Origin: Hungatella sp. | GTDB lineage: Bacteria; Bacillota; Clostridia; Lachnospirales; Lachnospiraceae | NCBI GenBank assembly: GCA_022792815.1 | Contig: JAAWBS010000057.1 | Span: forward strand, 1-64,000 | Direction: 5' to 3' | Length of the DNA stretch: 64,000 nucleotides | Part shown: piece by piece, positions 6,976 through 15,599 of the stretch | How positions within the stretch are numbered: position 1 is the stretch's first letter | How the letters are laid out: every line of letters begins with the position of its first letter | The notes under the pieces: model-generated | Seen by the model: only the letters and a program-made list of their open reading frames with translations | The model's database searches: none | Told to the model about the DNA's origin: nothing | Translations under genes and position numbers: made by a program

Positions 6976-8433
6976 GTGAGACAGCCCAATATTTTGTGGT
7001 TCTGTACGGACCAGCAGAGATATGACACCATAGGGAGCCTGGGGAATCCCCATCTCCATACGCCCAACATCGATCGTCTTATCCGGGAGGGAGTGGCATT
7101 CACCAGAGCTTACTGCCAAAACCCGATCTGCACTCCGAGCCGGGCCAGTTTCCTGACGGGTAGGTACCCCAGGACAGCCAGGGCCTCCATCTGTGGAAAC
7201 AGCCATTTTTCCAGAGACGAGACTCTGGTGACTAAGATGTTTGCGGACAGCGGTTACCGCTGCGGACTGGTGGGGAAACTGCACTTGACTTCCCACTACC
7301 ATCGGGAGGAGGAGCGCACAGATGACGGCTACACCAGTTGGGAGTACAGTCCTCAGCCCTGTGACGACTGGGAGCCCGGGATCAATAAGTACATGGACTG
7401 GCTGAAAGAGAAAGGGTTTGACTGGCATAAGGAGTATGTGATGCCCTGTCAGTGGCCGCCGCGAAACGGCTACGTGATTCCGGAGCGGATCAAGGGGATC
7501 CCGGAGCCGTTTCACCAGACTACCTGGTGTGTGGACAAGGCCATGGAATTTATCGACCGGCAGGAGGACGAAACCCCGTGGCTCCTCAGTGTCAATCCCT
7601 TTGACCCCCATCCGCCCTTTGACCCGCCCGAAGAATACAAGGATCGCTTGAAGATTCAGGATATGCCCCTTCCCCTCTGGAAGGAGGGAGAGCTGGACAA
7701 CAAGCCCTTTGCCCACAAGGACTGTTACCTCCACGGGTCCCAGAAGGGAATGGTCCGGGATACGGTACATATGACGGACGACGAGAAGCGGGAGTGCACC
7801 AGAGATTATTATGCCGAGATCGAGCTGATGGACCATCAGGTGGGACGGCTTCTGGACTTTCTGGAGGAGAGGGGCCTGAGAGAGAACACGATCATCGTCT
7901 TCATGAGCGATCATGGGGAGATGCTGGGGGATCACGGCATCTACTGGAAAGGGGGCTATTTCTATGAGGGCCTGATTCGGGTGCCTCTGATTGTCTCCTG
8001 GCCCGGGACGGTCAGGGAGGGGCTTAAAAGCAGCGCACTGGTGGAGTTGGTGGACGTGGCGCCCACACTCCTGGAGCTGGCCGGCCTTCCGGTGCCGGAA
8101 TATATGCAGGGAAAGAGCCTGAAATCCCTCCTTATAGGGGAGACATCGGCAGATCACCACAAGGATAAGATTTATACGGAATTCTATTTTTCCACTATGT
8201 TGATGCATCAGATCTATGCTACAATGATGTTTGACGGACGCTATAAGATTGCGGTTCACCACGGAGAGGAGATCGGAGAGCTCTATGACCTTAAGGAGGA
8301 CCCGGAAGAATTTCACAATCTATGGAACGAAGAGGGATACGAGGGCCTGCAGAGCCGTCTGGTGCGGGAGTGCTTCGACCATTCCGTGCTGTGCAATATC
8401 GACAAGGTGATGGGCCGCAGTTTCAACTATTGA
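6976..8433 (+). CDS. Type I sulfatase, cysteine type
   Basis: A 485-residue arylsulfatase-superfamily hydrolase that removes sulfate esters from a glycan or sugar. The N-terminal metal site is TDQQR (Asp12), and the formylglycine motif is CTPSRASFLTG with Cys52 as the residue to be oxidised. GKLHLTSHYH and FMSDHGEMLGDHG supply further metal and sulfate ligands. There is no signal peptide, so it acts in the cytoplasm, in line with import of a sulfated mono- or oligosaccharide first. Translation begins at GTG 6976, 9 nt after TAGGAGG. A maturase (anSME) is required and none is in the window. It is 15 nt before a second sulfatase. Confidence 0.92.
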   Translation: MRQPNILWFCTDQQRYDTIGSLGNPHLHTPNIDRLIREGVAFTRAYCQNPICTPSRASFLTGRYPRTARASICGNSHFSRDETLVTKMFADSGYRCGLVGKLHLTSHYHREEERTDDGYTSWEYSPQPCDDWEPGINKYMDWLKEKGFDWHKEYVMPCQWPPRNGYVIPERIKGIPEPFHQTTWCVDKAMEFIDRQEDETPWLLSVNPFDPHPPFDPPEEYKDRLKIQDMPLPLWKEGELDNKPFAHKDCYLHGSQKGMVRDTVHMTDDEKRECTRDYYAEIELMDHQVGRLLDFLEERGLRENTIIVFMSDHGEMLGDHGIYWKGGYFYEGLIRVPLIVSWPGTVREGLKSSALVELVDVAPTLLELAGLPVPEYMQGKSLKSLLIGETSADHHKDKIYTEFYFSTMLMHQIYATMMFDGRYKIAVHHGEEIGELYDLKEDPEEFHNLWNEEGYEGLQSRLVRECFDHSVLCNIDKVMGRSFNY

Positions 8434-8448
8434 CATGAAGGAGAGGCT

Positions 8449-9876
8449 ATGGACAAACGGAAAAATGTGTTGTTTCTGTTCACGGACCAGCAGAGGGCGG
8501 ACACCATACACTGCCTTGGCAATGAAAGGATCTGCACGCCGGCATTGGATGAGATCGCCGGTGAGTCGCTGGTTTTCGATCACTGTATCACGCCGGCGCC
8601 GGTGTGTGTGCCGGCCAGATTCTCTATGTATTCCGGAAGATATCCGGGGCATGTGGGGTGCTGTAACAATAATTTCAGCTTCGGCTACGAGGGGGACGGT
8701 TTCTACGGGAAATTCACGGAAAGCGGATACCGGACCTGCTGTGTGGGAAAGATGCACCACTTAAAAGACCCCTATGGCCCCATGGGATTTGAGAGGAGGC
8801 ACACCCAGGAGGAGATGGCGGATTTTGCGGACGATTACACCAGGTTCATCATGGACTCCCCCTACCGCCATGTGTTTGACTACAACGGGATGCGCAGTGA
8901 GATGTACTATATGCCCCAGGTATCCCAGCTGCCTGCAGAGTTTCACCCCACCCAGTGGGTGGGCGACCGCAGCGTGGAATTTTTGAGAGAGTGTGACGAA
9001 GACAGGCCGTTTTTCCTTATGTCCTCCTTCATTCATCCCCATCCTCCCTTTGCGCCGCCGGCTCCCTGGAACAAGATGTACCGGACCGTGAGCCAGGATC
9101 CCTATATGCCGGAGAATCCGGAGGAGTTTGAGGTGTTTCTGAGTGACCGTTTCACCTATGACAAGCTGGGGATCAGCCGCCAGGATTTAACCCTTTTAAG
9201 GAACTACTATTACTCCTGTATCTCCTTTGTGGATTATCAGATCAGCCGGATCGTGAAAGTATTAAAGGAGCGGGGGATGTTTGAGAATACCATCATTCTC
9301 TTCTCATCCGACCACGGGGAGATGCTGGGGGATTTCGGGACCATGGGCAAGCGGTCCATGTTAGACGGCGCCGTCCGGATCCCCTTCCTTCTGAAAGTTC
9401 CGGGGATGGAGGGCGGACACAGGCAGGATGTATGTTCTCTGGTAGATGTGGCTCCGACTCTGCTGAAGGCTGCCGGGATTCGGTATGACAGGGAGGAGTT
9501 TGACGGGATCGATCTGTTGGGAGAAGAGAGGCACACAGAGGTCTATTCCCAGTTTTCTACCGGCGAGAAAGGGACATACATGGTGGCTTCCAACCATGAC
9601 AAGCTGATCTGGTCAGGCCCGGCAGGGAAGTATTACTATTTTAATACCTCTCCGGAGGACACCGACAGATATGATGAGCGTGATGAGCGGGTCGGGGAAC
9701 TTAAAAAGCTGCTGGAGAGATACAGGAGCGAGGATATCTGCCGGGACGGCAGCGGAAGCGGGGACAGCTTTTCCGGTGTGAATAAGTTTCCCTACGGACC
9801 CAAGAGAGGGGACCACGGACGGAGGCGTGAGGAAGAGCTGGCCAGGATGCCAAAAGGCTACGAGATCGACTTATAA
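8449..9876 (+). CDS. Type I sulfatase, cysteine type
   Basis: A 475-residue sulfatase, distinct from its upstream neighbour but of the same superfamily. TDQQR is at residues 12-16, and the catalytic formylglycine precursor is Cys53 in CVPARFSMYSG. GKMHHLKD and FSSDHGEMLGDFGTMGK carry the remaining metal ligands. No signal peptide. The C-terminal part, YYYFNTSPEDTDRYDER and a Gly/Ser-rich segment, differs from the first enzyme, suggesting a different sulfate position or sugar. AAGGAG precedes the ATG. It ends the tct-sulfatase transcript, followed by a terminator. Confidence 0.92.
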   Translation: MDKRKNVLFLFTDQQRADTIHCLGNERICTPALDEIAGESLVFDHCITPAPVCVPARFSMYSGRYPGHVGCCNNNFSFGYEGDGFYGKFTESGYRTCCVGKMHHLKDPYGPMGFERRHTQEEMADFADDYTRFIMDSPYRHVFDYNGMRSEMYYMPQVSQLPAEFHPTQWVGDRSVEFLRECDEDRPFFLMSSFIHPHPPFAPPAPWNKMYRTVSQDPYMPENPEEFEVFLSDRFTYDKLGISRQDLTLLRNYYYSCISFVDYQISRIVKVLKERGMFENTIILFSSDHGEMLGDFGTMGKRSMLDGAVRIPFLLKVPGMEGGHRQDVCSLVDVAPTLLKAAGIRYDREEFDGIDLLGEERHTEVYSQFSTGEKGTYMVASNHDKLIWSGPAGKYYYFNTSPEDTDRYDERDERVGELKKLLERYRSEDICRDGSGSGDSFSGVNKFPYGPKRGDHGRRREEELARMPKGYEIDL

Positions 9877-9914
9877 GATACCGGTGATTTTCGGTTACAA
9901 GCCCATAGAGATCA

Positions 9915-9949
9915 GGGGAGCGTCTGCAGGCAGCAGGCGCTCCCCTTTT
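9915..9949 (+). terminator. Rho-independent terminator of the tct-sulfatase operon
   Basis: A 13-bp stem (GGGGAGCGTCTGC with GCAGGCGCTCCCC, one G-U pair), 5-nt loop and TTTT. A very stable structure about 40 nt after the sulfatase stop. Confidence 0.9.
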
Positions 9950-10043
9950 GCGGTCCGGCGTTTGAATCGGACGATCTGTGAAGGCAGGCGTGCGGCAGAC
10001 AGGGTTATGGTGGAATACTTTTACAGTTTTTGAAAATTAACAC

Positions 10044-10072
10044 TTGGATATGAATGGGTATTTTGCTATAAT
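10044..10072 (+). promoter_or_regulatory. Sigma-A type promoter of the PRD regulator gene
   Basis: TTGGAT (10044-10049), 17-bp spacer, TATAAT (10067-10072). Start of transcription near 10079, about 70 nt before the ATG. Confidence 0.8.
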
Positions 10073-10147
10073 GATATTGATCTATAGGGCGAAAATACCG
10101 TAAATAAGTCATGGCAGGTGCTGATGGCGTAGGACTGGAGATTGCAC

Positions 10148-12109
10148 ATGGTTAGCAGACAGATGGGTGATATTTATCGAAGACTGTCGGAAAACGAATA
10201 TCAGACAGCAGAGGTTTTGGCAGAAGAGCTGGGAGTCAGCAGCAAGACGGTTCGTAACCAGTTGAAGAATTTAAACGAATTGTTAAGCGATTTTGGTGTG
10301 TGTGTAGAGTCCAAGCACGGGGCAGGCTACCGGCTGGTGGTGGAGGATGCGGGGCGGCAGAAGGATTTGGAAGAGCTGATGCACAAGAGAGAACTTCAGA
10401 CATCGGCCATCCCCAACTCTTCTGAGGAGAGAGTGGAGTATCTGCTGGAATACCTTCTCAACGCGGAAGGGTATGTGAAGCTGGACGATCTGAGCAAGAT
10501 GCTCTATATCTCCAAAAAGACTTTGACAGGCAACTTAAAGGAAGTCGAGAATCTTCTGGGAGAATACCATCTCAAACTTCAGAGAAAGCCTAATTACGGG
10601 ATCCGGATTGAGGGAAAGGAATTTAATCGGCGGCTCTGTATCGCAGGGTTTGTGGCAAAGAAGGTCCGGATGATGGAAAAGCTGGGAGGAGATCAGGACG
10701 TGACGGAGGAGATCCGGTGGATCCACCAGTGTGTACAGGGCTGTCTTTCCAAATATAATTTCGACATTTCCAGCGTGGCGTTTCAGAATCTGGTGCTCCA
10801 CATCCAGATCGCCATTCTGAGGATGCGTGGCGGACACTATGTGCCGGCAGTGGAGGATGACTGCGACCGGATCCGGGATAAAAAGACTTACCGGCTGGCA
10901 GAGGAGATCCTGTGCCTGATCAAGGATAAATTTCAGGTGGAATTTCCGGAGAGCGAGATCGAGTACATCGCCATCCATTTGGAGGGAAAGAAGATGGTCA
11001 TCAGCCCGGAGACCCCGGAGGAGGGGGAGGGGAATCTGATCATCAGCCAGGAGATCAGCGACGTGGTGGATCTGATGCTCTCGGTGGTCTATGATGCCTT
11101 CAAATTTGATTTTCGGGATGATCTGGAGCTGCGGATGTCCTTAAGCCAGCATCTGGTGCCCCTGGTGGTGCGCCTCCAGCATGATATGAAACTGACCAAT
11201 CCTCTTTTGAAGGATATCAGGGAGCGATATTCCCTGGCGTACAGCATGGCCACCACGTCCTGTGTGATTCTCAACCACAAGTATCACAAGACCGTAAAGG
11301 AGGATGAGATCGGCTATATCGCGCTTCTCTATGCCCTGGCACTGGAGCGGAAAAAGACAGAGATTGCAAAAAAAAATATCCTCCTGGTGTGCGCTTCCGG
11401 AAAAGGCAGCGCACAGCTGCTTCTCTACCGGTATAAGACCGAGTTCGGTCCCTATATCAACAAGATCAGCGTCTGTGATGTGGGGCGGATTAAGGAGCAG
11501 GATTTTGCGGACATTGACTACATATTTACCACAGTGCCCATTCCGGTGAAGGTGCCGGTGCCCATCCAGGAGGTGGAATATTTTCTCAAAAGCTCCGATG
11601 TGCAGGCGGTGAAGAGAACCCTTATGGGCAAGACGGACAGCCCGGTGCTGGATATTTATCCCAGAGAGCTGTTTCTGCCCCATATGAGATTTGCGGATAA
11701 AGAGGAGGCCCTCCAGACTCTCTGCGGCTTTGTCTATGAGCGCGGTCTGGTACCCCGGGAGTTTCTGGCTTCGGTCCGCGCCCGGGAGGTGCTGGCCAAG
11801 ACGGCATTCGGCAATATGGTGGCCATGCCTCATCCCATCGAGATGATGGGAAAGACGCCTTTCGTCTGCGTGGCGGTTCTGGACGAGCCGATCCTGTGGA
11901 CAGCCGATGCCCCGGACAGCTTGGTTCAGGCCATCTTTCTGGTGTCAGTGGCCAATTACGGTCATTTTGATGTCCAGAAATTCTATCAGGTGACTGCCAA
12001 ACTTCTCTTAGACGGTGCCAGTATGAAGGAGCTGATCCGAAATCAGGACTATGAGACGCTGAAGAATCTTTTGCTCAGGATGGAAGAACAGGTGGATGAG
12101 GAGATATAG
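10148..12109 (+). CDS. PRD-domain transcriptional regulator with EIIB-like and EIIA domains (LicR/MtlR type)
   Basis: A 653-residue PTS-controlled activator. Domains in order: DNA-binding helix-turn-helix (about 5-60, with VLAEELGVSSKTVRNQLKNL), a second helical HTH-like part (about 90-160), PRD1 (about 170-270) and PRD2 (about 290-395) with regulatory histidines in LSQHLVPLVVRLQHDM, an EIIB-like domain with Cys415 in VCASGKGSAQ, and a mannitol/fructose-type EIIA domain with His562 in AMPHPIE. Phosphorylation by HPr and EIIB sets its activity. It probably controls the PTS operon starting at 12399. ATG 10148 is chosen over the upstream TTG because GGAG lies 7 nt before it. It binds DNA rather than RNA, lacking a CAT domain. 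Confidence 0.88.
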   Translation: MVSRQMGDIYRRLSENEYQTAEVLAEELGVSSKTVRNQLKNLNELLSDFGVCVESKHGAGYRLVVEDAGRQKDLEELMHKRELQTSAIPNSSEERVEYLLEYLLNAEGYVKLDDLSKMLYISKKTLTGNLKEVENLLGEYHLKLQRKPNYGIRIEGKEFNRRLCIAGFVAKKVRMMEKLGGDQDVTEEIRWIHQCVQGCLSKYNFDISSVAFQNLVLHIQIAILRMRGGHYVPAVEDDCDRIRDKKTYRLAEEILCLIKDKFQVEFPESEIEYIAIHLEGKKMVISPETPEEGEGNLIISQEISDVVDLMLSVVYDAFKFDFRDDLELRMSLSQHLVPLVVRLQHDMKLTNPLLKDIRERYSLAYSMATTSCVILNHKYHKTVKEDEIGYIALLYALALERKKTEIAKKNILLVCASGKGSAQLLLYRYKTEFGPYINKISVCDVGRIKEQDFADIDYIFTTVPIPVKVPVPIQEVEYFLKSSDVQAVKRTLMGKTDSPVLDIYPRELFLPHMRFADKEEALQTLCGFVYERGLVPREFLASVRAREVLAKTAFGNMVAMPHPIEMMGKTPFVCVAVLDEPILWTADAPDSLVQAIFLVSVANYGHFDVQKFYQVTAKLLLDGASMKELIRNQDYETLKNLLLRMEEQVDEEI

Positions 12110-12124
12110 CCGTCTTTTTCGTAG

Positions 12125-12150
12125 CAGTTCGGCTAAGCCGGACTGTTATT
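12125..12150 (+). terminator. Probable terminator after the PRD regulator
   Basis: CAGTTCGGC pairs with GCCGGACTG (one G-U pair) around a TAA loop, followed by TTATTTATT. A short, interrupted T-tract makes it moderate in strength. Confidence 0.6.
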
Positions 12151-12271
12151 TATTCTAAAGAGAGAGAAGAAAAGCGGGAGTGACTCTGTCTGTTTTGAAC
12201 AAATTAAGTCGGCAGTTTCTCTCCGAAAACCGACATAATAACGGTTAAAATGACGAGTGAAGGGAAAAAGG

Positions 12272-12329
12272 TTCCACTTTACAAATGGAAAAAGTTGATA
12301 TGGAGTTTCTGTTTTTTTGATGCTATGAT
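12272..12329 (+). promoter_or_regulatory. PTS operon control region: inverted repeat and extended -10
   Basis: TTCCA-N9-TGGAA at 12272-12290 is a candidate activator site, followed about 30 nt later by an extended -10, TGCTATGAT, at 12321-12329. No good -35 lies at 17 bp (TTGATA at 12295 is 23 bp away). This is typical of an activator-dependent promoter, and a PRD activator is encoded just upstream. Confidence 0.45.
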
Positions 12330-12398
12330 AAATAACAGTCAATATGACAGACCTAATGAGCGCGCATATTAGGGAACGAAAACTTAGGAGGGTTCGCT

Positions 12399-13670
12399 AT
12401 GAAAGATCAAATGATGAATGGTTTTCTTGCGTTTGCGACCAAGATTCAGAGTCAAAGGCACATCAACGCAATTAAAAATGGTTTTACCAACTTAATGCCT
12501 ATCATCATTGTAGGTTCCATCTGTGTACTGCTTTCCAATGTTGTGTGCAACACCACAGAAGGTTATGTCAGCCTTGCCAATGTACCCGGTATGTCCTGGC
12601 TGGGCGCATTAAAGCCTATTTTCGATGCCGCCAACTACGGTACGATGAATATGCTGGCGATCGGTGCATGTCTTTTGGTGGCCATGGAGCTGGGAACGAG
12701 TCTGGGACAGAGCGACTGGGCGATTCCGGTTACCTCTTTGGCCTGCTATATTTCTGTAGTTGATTTGAGCAACGGTTATCTGGACACCAGTGTGACTGCA
12801 GCGGCCGGATTATTCGTGGCTCTGATGGTTGCTCTGGTTTCGACAGAGCTCTACTGCAAGCTGGTTTCCAGCGGTAAGCTGTCCATCCATATGCCGGACA
12901 GCGTTCCGTCCAATGTTGCGAAGTCTTTCAGCATTTTGCTTCCCTGTGCGATCACGATCTTTGCGATATCTGGATTTGGCTTTGCATTTTCCGCCATCAC
13001 CGGCATGAAGGTTCCGGAGGCCATTATCAAGTTTATCCAGACTCCGCTGAGCGGTGTTATGACACATCCGCTGGGAATTATTTTGATCGCGTTTGTGATC
13101 TGTCTTCTGTGGATGTTTGGTATTCACGGAGCAAACACCATGTCCGGTATCATCGAGCCGGTCTTCCTGGCAGCATATGCTCAGAACGCAGAAGCTTATG
13201 CGGCAGGTACTGCGGCTCCCAACATCGTTTGTACTCCGTTCTGGAGCTGCTTCTTCTCAACTACCGGAAGCGGACTGACAGGCGGACTCTTGATCGCGAT
13301 CTTCCTGTTCTCCAAGAGAGAGGACTTTAAGGCGATTGCCAAGCTGGCACTTCCCTGCGGAATTTTCAATATCAATGAGCCCTTGATCTTTGGTATCCCG
13401 ATCGTTATGAACCCGATCCTGGGTATCCCGTTCCTCATTGCGCCCATGGTTTCCGTAGGTCTGGCTTATTTCCTGACAGCGATCGGATTCTGTTCCAGGA
13501 TGGTAGTGAACGTACCGTGGACGACGCCTCCTCTGCTGTGTGGTTTCCTGGCCGGCGGCGGCAGTATCACCGGAGCTTTGACACAGCTGATCGTGATTCT
13601 TGTGTCGGCGGTCATCTATGCCCCGTTTGTTATCATGCTGAACAGCCAGCAGGCACCTTCAGAGGAATAA
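12399..13670 (+). CDS. PTS transporter subunit IIC, lactose/cellobiose family
   Basis: A 423-residue membrane permease with about ten helices, the channel part of a sugar phosphotransferase system. It starts with the family's amphipathic segment (KIQSQRHINAIKNGF) and carries the substrate-site motifs FGIHGANTMSGIIEP and NINEPLIFGIPIV near the C-terminus. It works with the IIA and IIB proteins encoded 400-700 nt downstream to import and phosphorylate a disaccharide or similar sugar. AGGAGG precedes the ATG. It is a separate polypeptide, not fused to IIB, as in cellobiose/chitobiose systems. The specific sugar cannot be read from sequence. Confidence 0.92.
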   Translation: MKDQMMNGFLAFATKIQSQRHINAIKNGFTNLMPIIIVGSICVLLSNVVCNTTEGYVSLANVPGMSWLGALKPIFDAANYGTMNMLAIGACLLVAMELGTSLGQSDWAIPVTSLACYISVVDLSNGYLDTSVTAAAGLFVALMVALVSTELYCKLVSSGKLSIHMPDSVPSNVAKSFSILLPCAITIFAISGFGFAFSAITGMKVPEAIIKFIQTPLSGVMTHPLGIILIAFVICLLWMFGIHGANTMSGIIEPVFLAAYAQNAEAYAAGTAAPNIVCTPFWSCFFSTTGSGLTGGLLIAIFLFSKREDFKAIAKLALPCGIFNINEPLIFGIPIVMNPILGIPFLIAPMVSVGLAYFLTAIGFCSRMVVNVPWTTPPLLCGFLAGGGSITGALTQLIVILVSAVIYAPFVIMLNSQQAPSEE

Positions 13671-13732
13671 TTACTGCTTAACTACATATTGACAGAACAG
13701 AACTGGTTATTTATGGTTTTGGAGGAGACAGA

Positions 13733-14026
13733 ATGAGTTCGAAAGTCAGCAAGAAGAACAGATTTCAGTTAAAAAAGCCGGAACTCAGTGAGCGGAATCA
13801 GAAGCTGAAGGAGGAGCTGGCGGCGGCACCACCGCAGCGCAATGTGATGGAGGGATTTACCAAGTGGCGCATGATCACTTATGCATGGCTGATCTTCCTT
13901 CCGCCCTATGGACTGTACCGTGTCTGGTCAAAGGAGTCTACATTCACCCGGCCGGAGAGAGTAGTCTGGACTTTTATGATGATCGTTTATATGCTGCGCT
14001 TTTTATGGGTCATTCTGCTTTCATAG
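13733..14026 (+). CDS. Small membrane protein of unknown function inside the PTS operon
   Basis: A 97-residue protein that I do not recognise. The first 45 residues are strongly charged (KVSKKNRFQLKKPELSERNQKLKEE). Two hydrophobic segments follow, MITYAWLIFLPPYGLYRVW and VVWTFMMIVYMLRFLWVILL, with a basic turn between, so it is probably a two-helix inner-membrane protein with a cytoplasmic N-terminus. GGAGGAGA precedes the ATG. It sits between PTS IIC and IIA in the same transcript, which is not the usual order for this operon type, and could be an accessory or regulatory partner of the permease. No function is claimed. Confidence 0.75.
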   Translation: MSSKVSKKNRFQLKKPELSERNQKLKEELAAAPPQRNVMEGFTKWRMITYAWLIFLPPYGLYRVWSKESTFTRPERVVWTFMMIVYMLRFLWVILLS

Positions 14027-14075
14027 GGGATAAAATACTTTTTGCCCCCAATCTATAAAAGAGGAGGGATTACCG

Positions 14076-14375
14076 ATGGACGAGATGGCGATTATGAATT
14101 TAGTTGTCAACAGCGGCAACGCCAGAAGCCTTGCTCTTGAGGCTTTTCGGGATGCCAGGGCAGGTAAGTTTGATGATGCTGAGGCAAAGTTGAAAGAGGC
14201 CGACGAGGTTCTGTTAGGGGCTCATGAGGTGCAGACCGAGCTGATTCAGAATGAATTAAACGGAAAAGGAATTAATATCAGTCTTCTGGTTGTTCATTCC
14301 CAGGATCATCTGATGTGCGCAATGGTTGTGATCGACCTGGTAAAAGAGATGGTCGATATGCTGAAAAACAAATAA
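14076..14375 (+). CDS. PTS subunit IIA, lactose/cellobiose family
   Basis: A 99-residue cytoplasmic phosphocarrier of the LacF/ChbA type, forming a trimer of three-helix bundles. The active-site pattern VVHSQDHLM gives His74 as the phosphorylated residue, with Asp77 as the metal-binding aspartate of this family. It accepts phosphate from HPr and passes it to the IIB protein encoded 29 nt downstream. GAGGAGGG is 7 nt before the ATG. Length and motif are typical. Confidence 0.93.
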   Translation: MDEMAIMNLVVNSGNARSLALEAFRDARAGKFDDAEAKLKEADEVLLGAHEVQTELIQNELNGKGINISLLVVHSQDHLMCAMVVIDLVKEMVDMLKNK

Positions 14376-14404
14376 ATTCATAGTACTTGAAAGGAGATTT
14401 TATC

Positions 14405-14707
14405 ATGAGAAAGATTGTATTATTATGTGCGGCAGGTATGTCCACCAGCCTTCTGGTTAACAAGATGAAGGCGGCAGCGGCAGACGAGGGTTATGAGTGC
14501 GATATCGCAGCATTCCCGGTTGCCACAGCAAGAGATCACACAGACGCTGACATCATCCTCTTAGGGCCCCAGGTTCGTTTCGCCAAGGGAAAAGTTCAGG
14601 GTGAGGTTGGAGCCGATAAAATCGTTCAGGATATCGATATGCAGGCTTATGGAACGATGAACGGCAAGAAAGTTATCGCTCAGGTCAAGAAGGCTTTGGG
14701 AGACTGA
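14405..14707 (+). CDS. PTS subunit IIB, lactose/cellobiose family
   Basis: A 100-residue IIB protein with the N-terminal phosphate loop LLCAAGMSTSLLV; Cys8 is the phosphorylated residue. It takes phosphate from IIA and gives it to sugar bound by IIC. The start is set at ATG 14405 because GAAAGGAG lies 7 nt upstream; an in-frame TTG at 14387 overlaps that ribosome site and is rejected. It is the last gene of the PTS operon, followed by a strong terminator. Confidence 0.93.
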   Translation: MRKIVLLCAAGMSTSLLVNKMKAAAADEGYECDIAAFPVATARDHTDADIILLGPQVRFAKGKVQGEVGADKIVQDIDMQAYGTMNGKKVIAQVKKALGD

Positions 14708-14738
14708 TCAGTCACACACAGAAAGCGTTAGAGAAGGT

Positions 14739-14780
14739 AAGGCCGGGCGGATAAAGGGGGTTGTCCTTCCCGGCCTTTTT
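14739..14780 (+). terminator. Rho-independent terminator of the PTS operon
   Basis: AAGGCCGGG (14739-14747) pairs perfectly with CCCGGCCTT (14769-14777), followed by a T-run. Confidence 0.88.
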
Positions 14781-14891
14781 ATGGGGTGTATTAAATAAGG
14801 AACCTTTGCAGCTGTCATCTATTTGGGGAGAGAGTATGATCACGATTGGAAAGGGACCGGGTTGCCAGTTTTGACTACGAGGAGTACGGAG

Positions 14892-15461
14892 ATGGAAAAG
14901 ACATTATATTTGATGCGTCATGGGCAGACACTATTTAACGTAAGGCGCAAAATACAGGGGGTGTGTGATGCGCCGCTGACAGAATTGGGGATTGAGCAGG
15001 CGGGGAGAGCCGCTCAGTACTTCCGTGAACATCAGATTCATTTTGACTACGCTTATTCATCCACCTCAGAGAGGGCCTGTGATACGTTGGAACTGGTTAC
15101 ACAGATGTATTACAAGAGGGTAAAGGGCCTGAAAGAATGGAACTTCGGTGTCTTCGAAGGGGAGAGCGAAGACCTGAATCCAAAACTTCCTTATGGAGAT
15201 TTTTTTAAGGCCTTCGGCGGTGAGAGTGAAATAGAGGTACGGGAACGCATGAACCGGACATTGACCGACATCATGGACCAGGAGGGACACGGGTCGGTAC
15301 TGGCGGTATCTCATGGCGGTGCCTGCAGACAGTTTATGAGGCATTGGGAGCATAAAAGTGACGTAAGGCCCCAGGGGCGCCTCGGGAACTGCTGTATCCT
15401 GAAATTTAAGTATAGTGACGGTGAGTTCGAACTGTTAGAGATCGTGAACCCGAATCCGTAG
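14892..15461 (+). CDS. Histidine phosphatase family protein (phosphoglycerate mutase-like)
   Basis: A 189-residue enzyme of the branch-1 histidine phosphatase superfamily. The catalytic LMRHGQT holds His10, TLFNVRRKIQG follows as in cofactor-dependent mutases and sugar phosphatases, and the second catalytic histidine is in VSHGGACR. EWNFGVFEGE is the usual acid/base segment. Such short members are mostly phosphatases for small sugar phosphates. ATG 14892 is preferred over a TTG at 14823, since GGAG is 7 nt before it and homologues begin at this RHG-containing strand. It lies alone between two terminators, so probably has its own promoter. Confidence 0.85.
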   Translation: MEKTLYLMRHGQTLFNVRRKIQGVCDAPLTELGIEQAGRAAQYFREHQIHFDYAYSSTSERACDTLELVTQMYYKRVKGLKEWNFGVFEGESEDLNPKLPYGDFFKAFGGESEIEVRERMNRTLTDIMDQEGHGSVLAVSHGGACRQFMRHWEHKSDVRPQGRLGNCCILKFKYSDGEFELLEIVNPNP

Positions 15462-15487
15462 GGGGACAGGAGAACTTTCCGGTTGAG

Positions 15488-15520
15488 AGTGCTGCAGATG
15501 GGGGTCTGCGGCACTTTCTG
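15488..15520 (+). terminator. Probable rho-independent terminator after the phosphatase gene
   Basis: AGTGCTGCAGA pairs with TCTGCGGCACT (one G-U pair) around a TGGGGG loop, followed by TTCTGTCT. Confidence 0.75.
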
Positions 15521-15534
15521 TCTCAAGGGAAATC

Positions 15535-15563
15535 TTGAAATTCTCATGACTTGATAGTATACT
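15535..15563 (+). promoter_or_regulatory. Sigma-A type promoter of the third sulfatase
   Basis: TTGAAA (15535-15540), 17-bp spacer, TATACT (15558-15563), about 30 nt before the start codon. Confidence 0.8.
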
Positions 15564-15599
15564 GAGGATTACGGAAGGAAGAAACAAGGAGGGTTTGTG

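Noticed and set aside
6952-8316. 454-codon minus-strand frame opposite the first sulfatase
   Set aside because: Antisense shadow; the plus strand encodes a full sulfatase with all motifs.
12301-12329. Sigma-54 type promoter upstream of the PTS operon
   Set aside because: TGG and GC elements are present but about 20 bp apart rather than the fixed -24/-12 spacing, and the regulator lacks a sigma-54 interaction domain.
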